A DNA stretch of 64,000 nt from Lineus longissimus (taxonomy: Eukaryota > Nemertea > Pilidiophora > Heteronemertea > Lineidae), in contig NC_088325.1 in NCBI RefSeq assembly GCF_910592395.1, positions 5,673,501 through 5,737,500 of the forward strand, given 5' to 3'. Position numbers and translations under genes: made by a program. Positions 43,301 to 50,926 of this stretch are shown here, piece by piece (the stretch's first letter is position 1; every line of letters begins with the position of its first letter). The notes under the pieces are model-generated. The model was given only the letters and a program-made list of their open reading frames with translations. It did not search any database and was not told where the DNA came from.

Positions 43301-44749
43301 TGTTTATCTAATTTGCAGAGAAACCCGAACTGTCCCTCATATCTGTAAATCGGATACGTAAAAAAGTAACCGTGGAATGGGAACGAGTGACCGGAAAGTA
43401 TGCAGGGCTAAAGATCAGATACTGCCTGACCGGCACGGACGACTGCATGACTTACACCGTGCCTAAGCCAGAGGAAACCCATGCAACCTTTTTTGTTGAT
43501 CCCGATAAGACATATTATTATTATGTGCTGGTCGAAGATGGTGGTGATGTTGTATACAGGAGCAGGGTATTCAATGATGAAGTTGATGATAAGATAAACC
43601 TAGGTGAGTCGGGTTAGCTTTAGCTAATTATGGACAGATAAAAGCTCGACAGATCGAACATAGAAACACCGATTTTAACATGTCCTGATCATCTCTTCAT
43701 TCATATAAACTGCATGGTCTCTGGCTATAAAGCCTAAGTTTGAAGAAGATAAAATCCAAATTTTGTTTTTCTCTTTACAGGTGTTGCTGCTGTAGGCGGT
43801 CTGGTTGGAGCAGGCATTGTAGCGATAACAGGCGTCATTCTGGCTGTTGTTCTATGGTAAGATACTTTAATCAGATACATGTCTGTTGGTGAAACGTCGG
43901 GTACTCAACAGATTTCGCTGAAGTTGAAGGAGGGGTGGGGTAGTTTTTGACACTGGCTTCTTGGTCACACTTTAATAAGCTTTCAACACATGAAGCAAAC
44001 TGATGAAATATTACTCAAATATTCCTTGGAATTATTATCAAACGTTGATGGTTCATTGTGAGTTGGCTAATCAATATTATAGGAACGTAATTTGACATAC
44101 AATGTGAAATTAGCCTGCCATGCACTCGCGATGTTTTGATATTAATCGCTGTTTGCATGCAGTGACGAGATTCCCAACTTCCACATCTTAGCCTCTTTGA
44201 TAAAACTGTATTTACTTCTGTAGGAAACGTGGTCTGGTGCAATGGGGAAAGAGGCACAGTCACCGACCTGAAAATGACACCGTTGATTACGATGATACCA
44301 GAGTTGAATTCACAACACCCGGGAATCGCCCTATACACACCTCCGCCAACATTGGGACTGGGTACGCTAATGTTGTGTTTCACCCTGAACGCTCGCTTGA
44401 ACAACCCCCACAGCCAATGCCTACGGGGCACCACCTTTCAGTTCACGGAATCCGTGGGAATGAGCCCGCCGACTCAAACGATGTCGTGGACGGTGAAGTG
44501 GGTGCGTACGATTACGCGACATGGCAGCAGGGTGTCCCAGGTCAACTCAGAATCCTAGAAGAGGGGCAGCCTGACCAAAGCACAGCAGAGAGCAGTTCAG
44601 GCAAAGCTAATCGGGGCCATGGGCGTACTCCATGTCGTTTGAATGACAATATGGCAAACGAGCAAGAGTCACTATATGCGCATATTGATCCAGAAGGGCC
44701 AGTGAAGCATGGAGAGTATTTGGACTTCAGACAACTAAATTCAGAATAA
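22286..44749 (+). CDS. Single-pass immunoglobulin-superfamily receptor, 10 coding exons, 918 aa
   Basis: Coding exons: 22286-22373, 25553-25900, 28874-29134, 29564-29854, 30815-31075, 31849-32151, 38392-38709, 43319-43603, 43781-43856 and 44224-44749. Every junction has GT/AG and the total is 2757 nt, 919 codons with stop. All introns up to the TM exon are phase 1, as usual for shuffled Ig/FN3 modules. The TM-tail intron is phase 2. Order: signal peptide (1-29), V-like Ig (about 30-146), Ig2 (147-233), Ig3 (234-330), Ig4 (331-417), Ig-like 5 without Cys (418-518), FN3 (519-624), weak FN3 (625-719), TM helix (about 720-744), 174-residue cytoplasmic tail. It should act at the cell surface in adhesion or recognition. 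The layout resembles nephrin/nectin-like IgSF proteins, but I cannot name an orthologue. Repeats fill the introns and none enters an exon. Confidence 0.88.
22667..24347 (+). mobile_element. Non-autonomous dispersed element, 1.68 kb, in IgSF intron 1
   Basis: Opens TTTTTAGCTCAGCTGACTAA and closes AACTCAGCTGAGCGCCAGGC followed by CCTTGGGCCTCTTGTT. From general familiarity, this AGCTCA...GGGCCTCTTGTT pairing marks a widespread marine-invertebrate repeat type. The interior has CCATCC/CCGT tandem bits and no ORF. Confidence 0.55.
24664..25330 (+). repeat. Dispersed repeat with internal near-duplicate units
   Basis: Begins TAGCTCACCTCTCTGAGATG. The block AGAGGTCAAATGGAGTAAAT plus TTGGCCAT...TAACTATGGCA recurs about 360 bp later within the same element and again near 28005-28060. 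Non-coding. Confidence 0.65.
25553..25900 (+). CDS. IgSF gene exon 2: V-like Ig domain
   Basis: Acceptor tttttttcag, donor GTATAC, 348 nt, phase 1-1. The Ig landmarks are GDSVTLSCRI, VQWRKD and ADAGTWDC, giving the intradomain Cys pair, the core Trp and the D-x-G-x-W-x-C motif. Two extra Cys (NGCIFN, DICGAA) may form a second disulfide. Extended strands before the last Cys suggest a V-set rather than I-set fold. Confidence 0.85.
26530..26866 (+). pseudogene. Decayed duplicate of the V-like Ig exon
   Basis: Lies 630 bp after exon 2 and retains an acceptor (attttacag) and donor (AAAG|GTGAGA). It translates in pieces as FQLAIGDNVILYCRLKRPWG, YEWDTCQSPSRAATN and SDSAYWDCFDIGKGDACD, matching exon 2 GIGDSVTLSCRI, YRWDICGAATN and ADAGTWDCLDIGKGTPSD. 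It has several in-frame stops and a frameshift. At 337 nt, inclusion would also break the frame. It is a relic of a tandem exon duplication. Confidence 0.85.
26916..27059. mobile_element. MITE family 1, copy C
   Basis: CAGTGGAACCTCCCTATTAA and reversed CAGTAGAACCTCTCTATTAA, with TA on both sides. The cleanest of the four copies. It lies 50 bp after the decayed V-Ig exon. Confidence 0.85.
27650..28125 (+). repeat. Dispersed repeat, same family as 24664-25330
   Basis: Opens TTGGCTCACCATAGGGGCGT (a related start is at 18060). It contains a C-homopolymer at 27782-27804 and the shared block TCAAGGTCAGAGAGGTCAAA. Non-coding. Confidence 0.6.
28874..29134 (+). CDS. IgSF gene exon 3: Ig domain 2
   Basis: 261 nt, phase 1-1, acceptor ttcgtaaag, donor GTAAGT. 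Motifs TLTCDAH, YTWYKD and ADAGSYRCEAKN identify an I-set/C2 Ig domain of about 87 residues. It begins VPPHTPTVTG, a normal inter-domain linker. Confidence 0.85.
29564..29854 (+). CDS. IgSF gene exon 4: Ig domain 3
   Basis: 291 nt, phase 1-1, acceptor tttaattgcag, donor GTAAGT. Cys pair in TFTCMTSGSN and KFYCESSV. No canonical Trp in strand C (LTIYRDKGGK), and the usual D-x-G-x-Y-x-C is replaced by NQAKFYC. The pattern is like the C2-type second domains of nectin/nephrin-like proteins. Confidence 0.82.
30240..30334 (-). repeat. tRNA-derived SINE head
   Basis: On the minus strand it reads GATGGCCTATAGTGGTTAAG (box A) then AAAGGTTTGAGGCCCG (box B), about 50 bp apart. This is typical of a tRNA-derived SINE 5' end. 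Confidence 0.55.
30367..30698. mobile_element. MITE family 2, copy D
   Basis: Left TACAGTCCTGGTCATAA and right TTACTTGGACTGTA carry the family 2 CAGTCC/GGACTG ends with TA. The interior is longer than in copies B and C and is diverged. Confidence 0.5.
30815..31075 (+). CDS. IgSF gene exon 5: Ig domain 4
   Basis: 261 nt, phase 1-1, acceptor cccttttcag, donor GTAAGT. Motifs FTSTCNATGGNP, YRWTRNGK and DDGGNYGCTATN are a textbook I-set domain. Confidence 0.87.
31270..31459. mobile_element. MITE with 36-bp inverted repeats
   Basis: TGTGACCCGTCACAGCAAAA (continuing CCAGGCGCATGTGGC) at the left is matched by the reverse complement at 31424-31459. It has no ORF, and the flanks suggest a short T-rich target. 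It split the polypyrimidine tract of a duplicated exon 6 acceptor. Confidence 0.8.
31457..31508 (+). pseudogene. Partial duplicate of IgSF exon 6 start
   Basis: TTTTTCAGACCCACCAATAT through CTTCCTGAAGTCCTGA is identical to the acceptor and first roughly 40 bp of exon 6 at 31841-31888, then diverges. The upstream intron block TGTTAATAGGAGATAATAAG is also present twice (about 31240 and 31811). Confidence 0.8.
31552..31724. mobile_element. MITE family 1, copy D
   Basis: CAGTGGAACCTCCCTTAGCG and reversed CAGTAGAACCTCTCTATTAA with TA flanks. It sits between the partial and real copies of exon 6. Confidence 0.85.
31849..32151 (+). CDS. IgSF gene exon 6: Ig-like domain 5 lacking cysteines
   Basis: 303 nt, phase 1-1, acceptor tatttttcag, donor GTAAGT. 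It has Ig strand patterns (AKFTLHVIANP, ATWFRYHSS, YFGQYKVDVTSP), but Val/Leu-type residues stand where the disulfide Cys would be (FTLHV, YKVDV). Cys-less Ig domains occur in other IgSF adhesion proteins. Part of this exon is duplicated at 31457-31508. Confidence 0.8.
33270..33660. repeat. AT-rich cryptic repeat tract
   Basis: Variants of ATAAACTTAGGTTT and its complement AAACCAGGTTTA recur in both orientations every 25-40 bp. There is no ORF. The stretches 32152-33269 and 33661-34286 hold no gene. Two AAGGTCAAGGTCA sites lie at 32988-33019. Confidence 0.55.
34287..35920 (-). pseudogene. Pogo/Tigger-like transposase, copy 1, dead
   Basis: One reading frame from 35714 to 34287 broken by three premature stops (TAA about 35526, TAG about 35460, TGA 34611) but no frameshift. 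It has an N-terminal psq-type HTH (KRKRNYSVSEKLRYLRDF), a CENP-B-like HTH region (WPEVEDQLEIWF), then a DDE_1 core: FFNMDQTFLLFD, LLVDQFRVNRT and QPLDVAVMRSF, with D in all three places. The TGA at 34611 replaces the usual Cys codon before TPLAQPLD. The C-terminus is acidic (six Asp). The 5' end near 35905-35920 (TACGGGGTGTCCCACAAAAT on the minus strand) resembles the TIR of copy 2. Lies in IgSF intron 6. Confidence 0.82.
35921..38391. other. IgSF intron 6, no gene seen
   Basis: Non-coding apart from a G homopolymer at 37210-37227. The open frame at 36352-36654 on the minus strand has no recognisable domain. Confidence 0.5.
38392..38709 (+). CDS. IgSF gene exon 7: fibronectin type III domain
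   Basis: 318 nt, phase 1-1, acceptor tcattttag, donor GTTTGT (weak but GT). Landmarks are PPSAPSILKV, LKWISEFNG, FYIQYK and WYMFRVRSNNSIPGT, the FN3 strand B Trp and strand F Tyr/Arg pattern. Confidence 0.85.
38966..40991 (+). mobile_element. Pogo/Tigger-like element, copy 2, with degenerate TIRs
   Basis: Left end TACAGGTTGTCTCATAAAAC and, reversed, right end TACAGGGTGTCCATGAAAAA form imperfect inverted repeats beginning at TA. The roughly 2.0 kb between them carries the transposase remnant listed separately. Opposite orientation to copy 1 and in the next intron (7) of the same host gene. Confidence 0.65.
39305..40623 (+). pseudogene. Pogo/Tigger-like transposase, copy 2, dead
   Basis: Homologous to copy 1 throughout. 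AAHYNIPWETFRRW matches NHHNIPFETFRRW. WPQVEDQLYQWL, VSLRKVTKNTTTVP, FNMDQTFVLFD, LLIVDHYQVHRT and VQPLDVVFMKSFK also align. It is broken by at least three stops and by frameshifts near 39860 and 40150-40200. The C-terminus is acidic (EEEEETAV). Because damage falls at different sites in the two copies, they decayed independently. Confidence 0.82.
41168..42735 (-). mobile_element. Tc1-family DNA transposon with about 205-bp inverted repeats
   Basis: Termini ACTCATCAAAGAAAGTTAAG (left) and the same sequence reversed at the right, each flanked by TA. Inverted repeats extend to about 41374 and from about 42534 with few differences. The element is complete with an intact ORF, which suggests a recent insertion into IgSF intron 7. 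Confidence 0.9.
41379..42449 (-). CDS. Tc1 transposase, intact, 356 aa
   Basis: Cuts and pastes the surrounding element at TA sites. It has a paired-like HTH pair (VARVIGMLEAGFSQRRVAEM, then ERPRTGRPSATT as the AT-hook-like linker). The catalytic triad is in FSDESRF, FMDDNARPHTS and SPDLNPMEHVW, with 34 residues between the second Asp and the Glu (DD34E). The frame is open from 42557, but the first 36 codons overlap the inverted repeat and are not transposase-like, so I start at the Met of MPRCHLS, the usual Tc1 start. Length 356 aa fits the family (about 340). Confidence 0.9.
   Translation of the reverse strand: MPRCHLSKVEVARVIGMLEAGFSQRRVAEMMGVSHSVISRAYQRHRETGRYSERPRTGRPSATTARDDHYLVTLCRRNRFSSARRLNNQFTAATGVTVSNQTIRNRLHRADIHARRPLQCIPLTPAHRRIRLNWARDYVGWSHQQWRRVLFSDESRFSLDHNDGRVRVWRQQGERFADACIAEHDRYGGGSIMVWGGISYGQRTRLYVVPGGAITGVRYRDEIVEPFVVPFAENTGENFIFMDDNARPHTSRVVTQYLADHGIERMDLPAKSPDLNPMEHVWDMMGRSIGALEVQPNGLQQLGVALEAAWDAIDVRDVNRLINSMRQRCQAVIAAGEAILATDHADIDDKTFRLKL
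43319..43603 (+). CDS. IgSF gene exon 8: weak FN3-like membrane-proximal domain
   Basis: 285 nt, phase 1-1, acceptor atttgcag, donor GTGAGT. It begins EKPELSLISVNRIRKKVTVE and has VEWERV, LKIRYCLTG and YYYYVLVEDGG, in the order of FN3 strands B, C and F but degenerate. Two Cys (RYCLTGTDDC) are six residues apart. Confidence 0.72.
43781..43856 (+). CDS. IgSF gene exon 9: transmembrane helix
   Basis: 76 nt, acceptor ctctttacag, donor GTAAGA, phase 1 to 2. Encodes VAAVGGLVGAGIVAITGVIL and AVVLW: one hydrophobic helix with small-xxx-small (GxxxG-like) spacing, often seen in dimerising receptors. A basic stop-transfer (KRG) begins the next exon. Confidence 0.85.
44224..44749 (+). CDS. IgSF gene exon 10: cytoplasmic tail with tyrosine motifs
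   Basis: Acceptor cttctgtag. The exon encodes about 174 residues to a TAA stop. Tyrosine motifs visible in order: VDYDD, GYANVV (YxN, Grb2-SH2-like), AYDYATW, SLYAHI (fits the ITIM consensus S/I/V/L-x-Y-x-x-I/V/L) and EYLDF. This suggests tyrosine-phosphorylation signalling. No catalytic domain. No clear AATAAA was found just downstream. Confidence 0.8.
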
Positions 44750-45690
44750 TAGGGTATCCTCATCCCAAAAGGCGGCGCTGATTAGGAATTGGATATACCC
44801 TAGTGACAGTCAGCACCATGTCGGGGCGGCCGTAGTTTTGCTGGTACCCTATTAAGACCTATCTGAAAACTCTTGAAGGGACACCCATGTCAAGATGTTT
44901 ATCTGTACTTTTGACAACATCGACGTGCAGGTGGCGCCCGTGTATAACATGGTGTACTGTATTGTTGACGTAGTATATAGGGAAGGTTGTGACCGTCAGT
45001 TACGTCAACTGGTTTTCGTTGATACTTGACTCCATCAAGGCCGCAAAATTCCGCTGTAAAACTTTAACAGCTAGAAGTTATTTTTGCCACAAAAAAGTCC
45101 TTACCAGTATATCTTCTCAAATGAGGGTATTTGTAATATATTGCGTACATTTGAGCACTATGACTGAAGTACTGTGGTAGCGTACCTGGTGATGGATCAA
45201 AGTCGAGCTTCCTGACGTAACCGAAGGTCTCCACCAGTCCAATCAAGGTATAGATATGAACGATATACAAAGTCTGCATTATACGTATGTACACCCGAGA
45301 AGAGTCTAGCAGCCATATTGGTGGGGAGGTAACTATAGTAGACACAATTTTTATGGAGTTTTAAGGATTTTAAGGGTAATTCGTTGAAGGAGAACTTTCT
45401 CTCATTAGACTAACTGATGGAGTGCGGCGAACGTGTTCGAATGCGGGCTTGGCGATTGCTCCCCGAATCTGGTGATTAAAAAGCAATTCGCCGTTTATTA
45501 CTCCGAGTGGAAGACCATGCGTTTGTTCGGTTCTTCGCCGAGTACGAATACTTCTCTTCTTGGTAAAGAAGAACGAGTTTTCCTTCGGCACAAGCCGTCT
45601 ATACGCGCGGTGTCTACCGAGACGAGCACTCGCTCGCTCTTGCTTTTGGTACTTTAGCCTTTTGCCGGTGTTGTTGGTGGAGTCGATGTG
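44750..45690. other. 3' flank of the IgSF gene, no gene seen
   Basis: Expected to contain the 3' UTR and poly(A) site, but no convincing AATAAA is close to the stop. No coding exon was recognised. Confidence 0.45.
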
Positions 45691-45699
45691 TGTATTATA

Positions 45700-46620
45700 T
45701 AATCATATTTATAATCATATTTATTCATGTAAATTAAATTACATTACAAATGTGCAAAAGTACAAGTGCAACAAAAGTACAAAAAGTGATGACAAAGAAA
45801 TGAAAGACCCTCCCAATCCCTACATAATTATAAGGCATAGACATTTTCACAGGGCTACCCAGTACAGAGTACCCCAAGAATTACATTCATATTATCGATA
45901 TCTATCCCCGAAAGTGAGTCCCTATACATTAAAAAATCTCTGATAACAGCAGCAGTTTGCTGCAGTCTATAAAACTCGGCCTTTAAAGGTACCCTGAAAG
46001 ATAGAGGAACGTGGTTTCTGGGTATATCTAACTCACTAGCCAAGTGTGAGAGTGTATTTGATACATTGGAGCCACTGCAATTCAAAGAAAGCGTACTCGC
46101 AAGATTAACATAGATATTGGAATTGTTTACAGCCTTACGATAAAAGTTTAAAAATCTGTTTTGTACATTGTTTTTATTGAACAGGTTTCTAATATTAGTG
46201 GCAAAAGGGCACAATGAGTCCGAGGGTGAAGTCTACATAATTTCCGAACCGCTTTCCTCCATGCTGTATATAATACGCCTACTACTTTATTATTTAAATC
46301 CCACAGGACTGTACCACAGAGTGACGTGCATGAGTAAAAAAGTTTGATTGTTGTTTCAAAATTGCAAAAATAAAATGTTGATATTAGGACATTTACCCGC
46401 CTATTGAAATATGATACTGTTTTATGTATGTCTTGATTATTTACCCTCAGTCCAATTAAGTTTCCTAAGTGGAGAGCAGTAGCTTCAGCAGTTACAGGAA
46501 TACCCTGAAAAGTGATAACTATTGGTATAAGATTTCCACCACCTGGTTCCATACAGAAATATAACAACTGACATTTCGCGGGATTGAATTTGATGCTATA
46601 ATCATTTGAGTATAATATAG
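45700..46620 (-). pseudogene. LINE reverse-transcriptase C-terminal fragment
   Basis: On the minus strand it reads KCQLLYFCM, ALHLGNLIGLRV, VSYFNRRVNVLISTF, CTSLCGTVLWDL, AWRKAVRKLCRLHPRTHC and then, after a frameshift near 46205, NRFLNFYRKAVNNSN. This is the thumb and C-terminal part of a non-LTR RT (LG-x-x-I, F-x-x-C, YG-x-x-LW, W-R-K-x-x-R-x-x-x-L-P-x-x-T-H). It is 5'-truncated. A short ATAATCATATTT repeat at 45700-45735 is a plausible 3' tail. Confidence 0.8.
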
Positions 46621-46984
46621 CAACTTGTAATTGTGTGTATTACGGGCAGTGTGCTTGGCGTTGCCGTTTTTTACATTGCCACGGCAGCAATTTTTGGACG
46701 TTTCTTTGAAGCCGCCTAAAATTTTGCCCGCTTCTAGAGCGGAATAAAATTAATGAATGCAAAATTCTTTTTCAATGGCTGTTTTATTACTGCTTAGACG
46801 TATAGTAGAATATATTCCGTTTTCCGCCACCGCTACACATTTCCAGCAGGTGTCTTGGTATTTAATTGAGTAAGAATTTGTTGTCGAGAACCTCTTTTCT
46901 AATTCTAAACTCTTGTTTGGCTAAAGCGTTGACATTTCTATCGTTCCCCATCAATTTTTTTTCGTTCGAGAATTATTTCGTACA

Positions 46985-47154
46985 CTCCGCCATACTCCTG
47001 GCCATACGGGCTTCTGTTTGCAATGTAGGCACATGGCCGCCGTTTCCGTGCCCTTGCTCGGCGAGCTCCTGACAAACACATTTCGAGTGTCGGGATGGGC
47101 TCTTAGCGCCTCCTCCAATTCTCGGCTGTTTATTGTCGGTTAATTTTCCATGGT
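46985..47154 (-). pseudogene. Start of an adenain-like cysteine protease (PRO), truncated
   Basis: Starts MEN, then a stop, then SRELEEALRAHPDTRNVFV, which resembles the N-terminal segment of Polinton/adenovirus-type maturation proteases. The catalytic His, Asp and Cys region is absent. The position right after the capsid gene agrees. A weak call from a short match. Confidence 0.35.
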
Positions 47155-48309
47155 CACGCCTTTGCGACACCAGTTCGCTGTTCGGCTCTTGTCGATCTCC
47201 AGGAACGAGTCGTATTCGAACATGGTGATCAAACTGGGGGTGGTTGGCAGGTCGACGCTGGTCGTGATGCTCGCGCTCACGGTGCCCGATTTGACTAGTT
47301 GGAACGCGTTCGTTCCTACATCGTCTGGCGCCAAGTTTAACATGTACAGGCTGTGTCCGTTTATGTACTCCGACACGGTGATTCCGTTGCTCTGCTGCCC
47401 CGACCACAGCTTGTTTCCGCGCATCGTTGCCATGTAGGCATCCGCCACGTTCTTGTTGGCGTAGTCCAATTTCAGTTCACCATATTAGGGTAGTTCTCTC
47501 GCCCACGCTCAATTTCACGCTGCTGACGTCGAAGTGCATAAAATTAAACGGGTTTTTATCTAGCGCTCCGTTTCGGGCCCCACTCTCCACTAGTCCCAGG
47601 ACCACGCGTCTTGGCAAGGTGCCCGGGTAAAAGTTCTGCTCCTCGATGGTCCGAGTTCCGTTGGCCGCCGGCTGGTAATGGCGCATCTCTACCCTGGTCA
47701 CAGGATACTTGGTGTTGGCCGTCATCATCCAGTCTTCGTGCGCCCCTGCAATCACCGGCGATCCTTTCTTAACGCTGGCGTTGAACATCACCTGGTCGTG
47801 CTCTCCGACATGAGGCAATTTTTTTGTCAGTTCGATGCGCATGCACTGGCACCTGGCTCACGACAGTTTGTTCTGCTGGAACATTTCGTGGTGGATGGTG
47901 CCGTCCATTACGAAGGCACGCTGGTATTTGGTCAACTTGAATCGATTGACCGCCCCTCTGTTACTCTCTGTCCCGTCGCTGACGGTTGCGCCGGTTGTTT
48001 CCAGATCGGTATGATCTTTGTAGTAGCCGCCCAGACGCAGCAGATGCTCCTTGGCATCTTTGGTGTGGTTTAATATGGCTTCCATCATGGCACGATGTGG
48101 GTACAGGGTGGTACTCGAACCGATCACCTCGCTGCCCACTTGCACCACCACCTGTTTGAAGAAGCTGGCAAGCGGGTAGTTGACACGTACACGTACACGT
48201 TCACGGACACTACCACGCTACTCGAACTGACCGCAGTGTTGGGTGCCACCAGTTGGATTCGACCTTCTTCCATCGTCGTTTGTGTGGGTTTCGTCTCGAA
48301 CAATTCCAA
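47140..48309 (-). pseudogene. Polinton capsid-like protein (F54H12.2-like family), frameshifted
   Basis: Four overlapping minus-strand pieces (48309-48124, 48151-47858, 47842-47477, 47469-47140) in different frames cover one protein in order. It begins MELFETKPTQTTMEEG and includes YPHRAMMEAILNH, MFNASVKKGSPVIAG, PVTRVEMRHYQP, NPFNFMHFDVSSV and MFEYDSFLEIDKSR. From memory, this block order matches the large protein annotated as F54H12.2-like in many invertebrates, which is encoded by Mavericks and thought to be a capsid component. At least three frameshifts or stops make it non-functional. Confidence 0.65.
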
Positions 48310-48401
48310 CTCGCCTTTCCTACGAATGCACCAGTCGCATCTACGATGGACATGGCTGGTCGTGTTGGCGGCTGCCCCTCGTTCTATTCCCTAATCGAAA
48401 A

Positions 48402-48820
48402 TCACTTCTGTCTTTTTTTGTCCCGCTGCTCACTCCTGCCGGTGTTTGCACAACGTCTTTTTCGCCTGTTGGTGGCGGGAATGCCTTTGACGGGGGCGAC
48501 GGGCGTCACAGGGCCTATATCTCGTTTTAGCCCGGCGCTCTGGTCGCTTAGCGCTTTGGTCGCCTCCCCGACAGCCCTGCGGCCCACATTTTTCAGCCTC
48601 GCCATTCCCCTTATCTTCACGGCGCTGGCCAAGTCGGACTCGCCCGAAGCCACGCCCTGGGCCACGGCCATCGGCTTCGGCGGATCGATAGGTCTCGCAT
48701 CTAGCCAACCCAACCATAGTTCTCGCCTTATTGCCTACTTTATCGTAATGCGCCTGTTCGGCCTCCGTCACACGGCCTATTTTTCCCCTGCCAGTTGGAT
48801 CACTTGCGGGACCACTCCTT
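48402..48820 (-). pseudogene. Polinton ORF interrupted by the Foldback-like insertion, downstream half
   Basis: A basic, Ala/Gly-rich reading frame (48713-48402, e.g. AVGEATKALSDQSAGLKRD) between the capsid gene and the insertion, with the region to 48820 in shifted frames. Sequence directly across the insertion (50377 on) lines up in phase with it, so one Polinton gene was split. Probably a minor virion protein, but not assigned. Confidence 0.4.
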
Positions 48821-48828
48821 GGCGCTGT

Positions 48829-50368
48829 GGTATCTGCCCATTTCGCCTTAACCTTATTCGCCTTATCCAATTTTGCCTTCTCCCATTTAGCCTTCTCCTA
48901 ACTTGCCTTTTCTCAATTCGCCTTCTACGATTTCGCCATCGTCTTATCTCGCCTTTGTTCCAATTGGCCTTCTTCCTAACTCGCCTTCCTCTCATCTTGC
49001 CTCATCCTAGTTTGCCTTTTCTTATTTCGCCTTTGTCCTATTCTGCCTTGGTTCCATCCTGCCTTATCTCATCTTGCCTTTTCTTGATTGACCTTTGTGT
49101 CAATTCGCCTTCTTCCCATTTTGCCTTCTCCTGTTTCGCCATATCTCACCTCGCCTTTTATCAATCCGCCTTCGTTAAGCAAGGGGTCTATTATTCGCAG
49201 GGGGGGGGGGCAGTGTATTGAGTAGTTTAATGATTCTGTTCCAAAAAACTTTGGGACTTGTATTATCTCATGCTAAGTTATAGCATTGCTGTGAATGAAG
49301 AACATCAAACATACCAAAACCATCTAAAGGGAACACTGCGTGGGACGTTCTTGAGTGCTAACTTGTTCTGTGAGAAGGCCTCATAATTCCCCAATGATCA
49401 AAGGAATACATCTTCCAGATTGCTGGATTTGAGTAGGCCTATTGACTATAGTCCATAATAAAGAACTTCAGAAGCACTCACACTCTGAATGATCAATAAA
49501 ATACTTAGCACCCCCATCCCTCCTATATAGTACCAGGTCACAAGTCTTACTCATCAAAGAATGCCAAAACACTATGCCAAAATATTTCCATGAAAGACTT
49601 GGAAAACTCTAAGATTTGACAGACATGGGTGAAGATACTAAGTTGGTTTTGGAGATACATGTAAGCTTACATGTAGATGGTTCAGAAGTTATGCAGATTT
49701 GAAAATATTGGTAATTAAGCAACAGCCTTGGGTAGGGTACCAAAACATAATTCGTGGAAACACTCTTATATGAAAGACTGGCCCCACAAACATGGGTAAA
49801 AGAGACAAAAGTCTTTTGTAATATGGTATGTAATGTAATATGACTATAATGGCTGAGAAGTTATCTACACTTGTAATTTTGAAAATGTCCACCGGGTTTT
49901 GGTTGGGGGTACCCACGAATGGACCCTAGAAGCCCTTCAACACTGTTGAAGACACTTTCATATGAGGATTTACTCAACAAACATGGGTAAAGACACCAAG
50001 TTTGTTGCAAAGTAGGAAGAAGGCGAAATAATACAAAGGCGGGGCGGGTAAAGGCGAGATAGGATGAAGGCGAATTAGGACAAAGGTAAATTAGGACAAG
50101 GTGAAATAGGAGAAGGCAGATTAAGACAATGGCAAACTGAGACGAAGGCAAGAATGGATAAGGCAACTTGTGATAAGGCAAGATAAAACAGAGGCAAAAT
50201 AGCATAAGGCGAAAAATGAAAAGGCGAAAAAAGACAAAGGCGAGATAGAATAAGGCGGATAGGGAAGAGCGGAATTGGAAAAGGCGAAATAGGAGAAGGC
50301 GAAATGTATATTTTTTAAAGGCAAAATGGGAAAAGGCGAAAAAAGACAAGGCGAAATGGGCATGAACC
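48829..50368. mobile_element. Foldback-like element with minisatellite inverted repeats
   Basis: 1540 bp flanked by the 8-bp direct repeat GGCGCTGT (48821-48828 and 50369-50376). The left end GGTATCTGCCCATTTCGCCT and the reversed right end GGTTCATGCCCATTTCGCCT match, and similarity continues as a 13-16-bp minisatellite of consensus TTCGCCTTNTCCTAA for about 360 bp at the left (48829-49190) and its complement at the right (about 50015-50368). The middle (49240-50010) has no gene but contains about three diverged 180-bp direct repeats around ACAAACATGGGTAAA. Long inverted repeats made of short tandem units are the hallmark of Foldback-type elements. Confidence 0.8.
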
Positions 50369-50376
50369 GGCGCTGT

Positions 50377-50900
50377 ACGGATCCCACCTTTTTTTATCTT
50401 GGTGCTTTTCCACTCCTTCCTGCCGCTCTCGGCGCCGTTGCCCTTGTCCTCGTCCCACAGAAGTGGCATCATTGACAGCGATCGTTCTAGCGCATGGCTC
50501 TTCGGCGGACTAGGCGGTGTGGGTGGCGCGGGGTCGCGCCACAACTCCCTCGGGCTTGCGGCCGAGTTGTCGCCTGTCTTTCGCAAGGCCAGAGATGACA
50601 GCCAGCCGGCGGGGGCCTCGACATTGTCGCCGGCTCCTTTGTTGGTGTTCTGGCAGTGGCCGTTCCTTGCTTCTCGCTGGTTTTTGCCACCGGGGCCTGC
50701 CGTTCAGAGGCTCAGCAGCGGCGATGCCGGAGAGGATGGTTTTGGTTGGTTTTTCTTTCGCTCCTCCAATTCTTTCAACCATTGAGCTACGTTTTTCCGC
50801 TTGCCGCTGCTTTCTGCCATTCTTTCCCGCATCAAGTGTTCCAGTTGCCCCCCCCTCGTTTTGCCGGCTCGACCGTAGCTCTGCCCGAGCACCTGCAATA
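50377..50900 (-). pseudogene. Polinton ORF interrupted by the insertion, upstream half
   Basis: Minus-strand frames from 50898 (MAESSGKRKNVAQWLKELEE) through 50586 (RELWRDPAPPTPPSPPK, MMPLLWDEDKGNG) to 50377, with frameshifts. Low-complexity Pro/Lys-rich composition. No domain recognised. Confidence 0.35.
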
Positions 50901-50926
50901 TGCCTCTGCCGTTCTCCCCACTCGCT

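Noticed and set aside
48253-49221. 322-codon plus-strand open frame rich in Leu/Phe/Ser
   Set aside because: It runs antisense to the Polinton genes and then through the minisatellite arm of the Foldback-like element, where the short repeat keeps the frame open. No domain seen.
48829-50368. CRISPR-like array from the regular short repeats
   Set aside because: Repeats are degenerate, have no unique spacers and are arranged as inverted arms in an animal genome.
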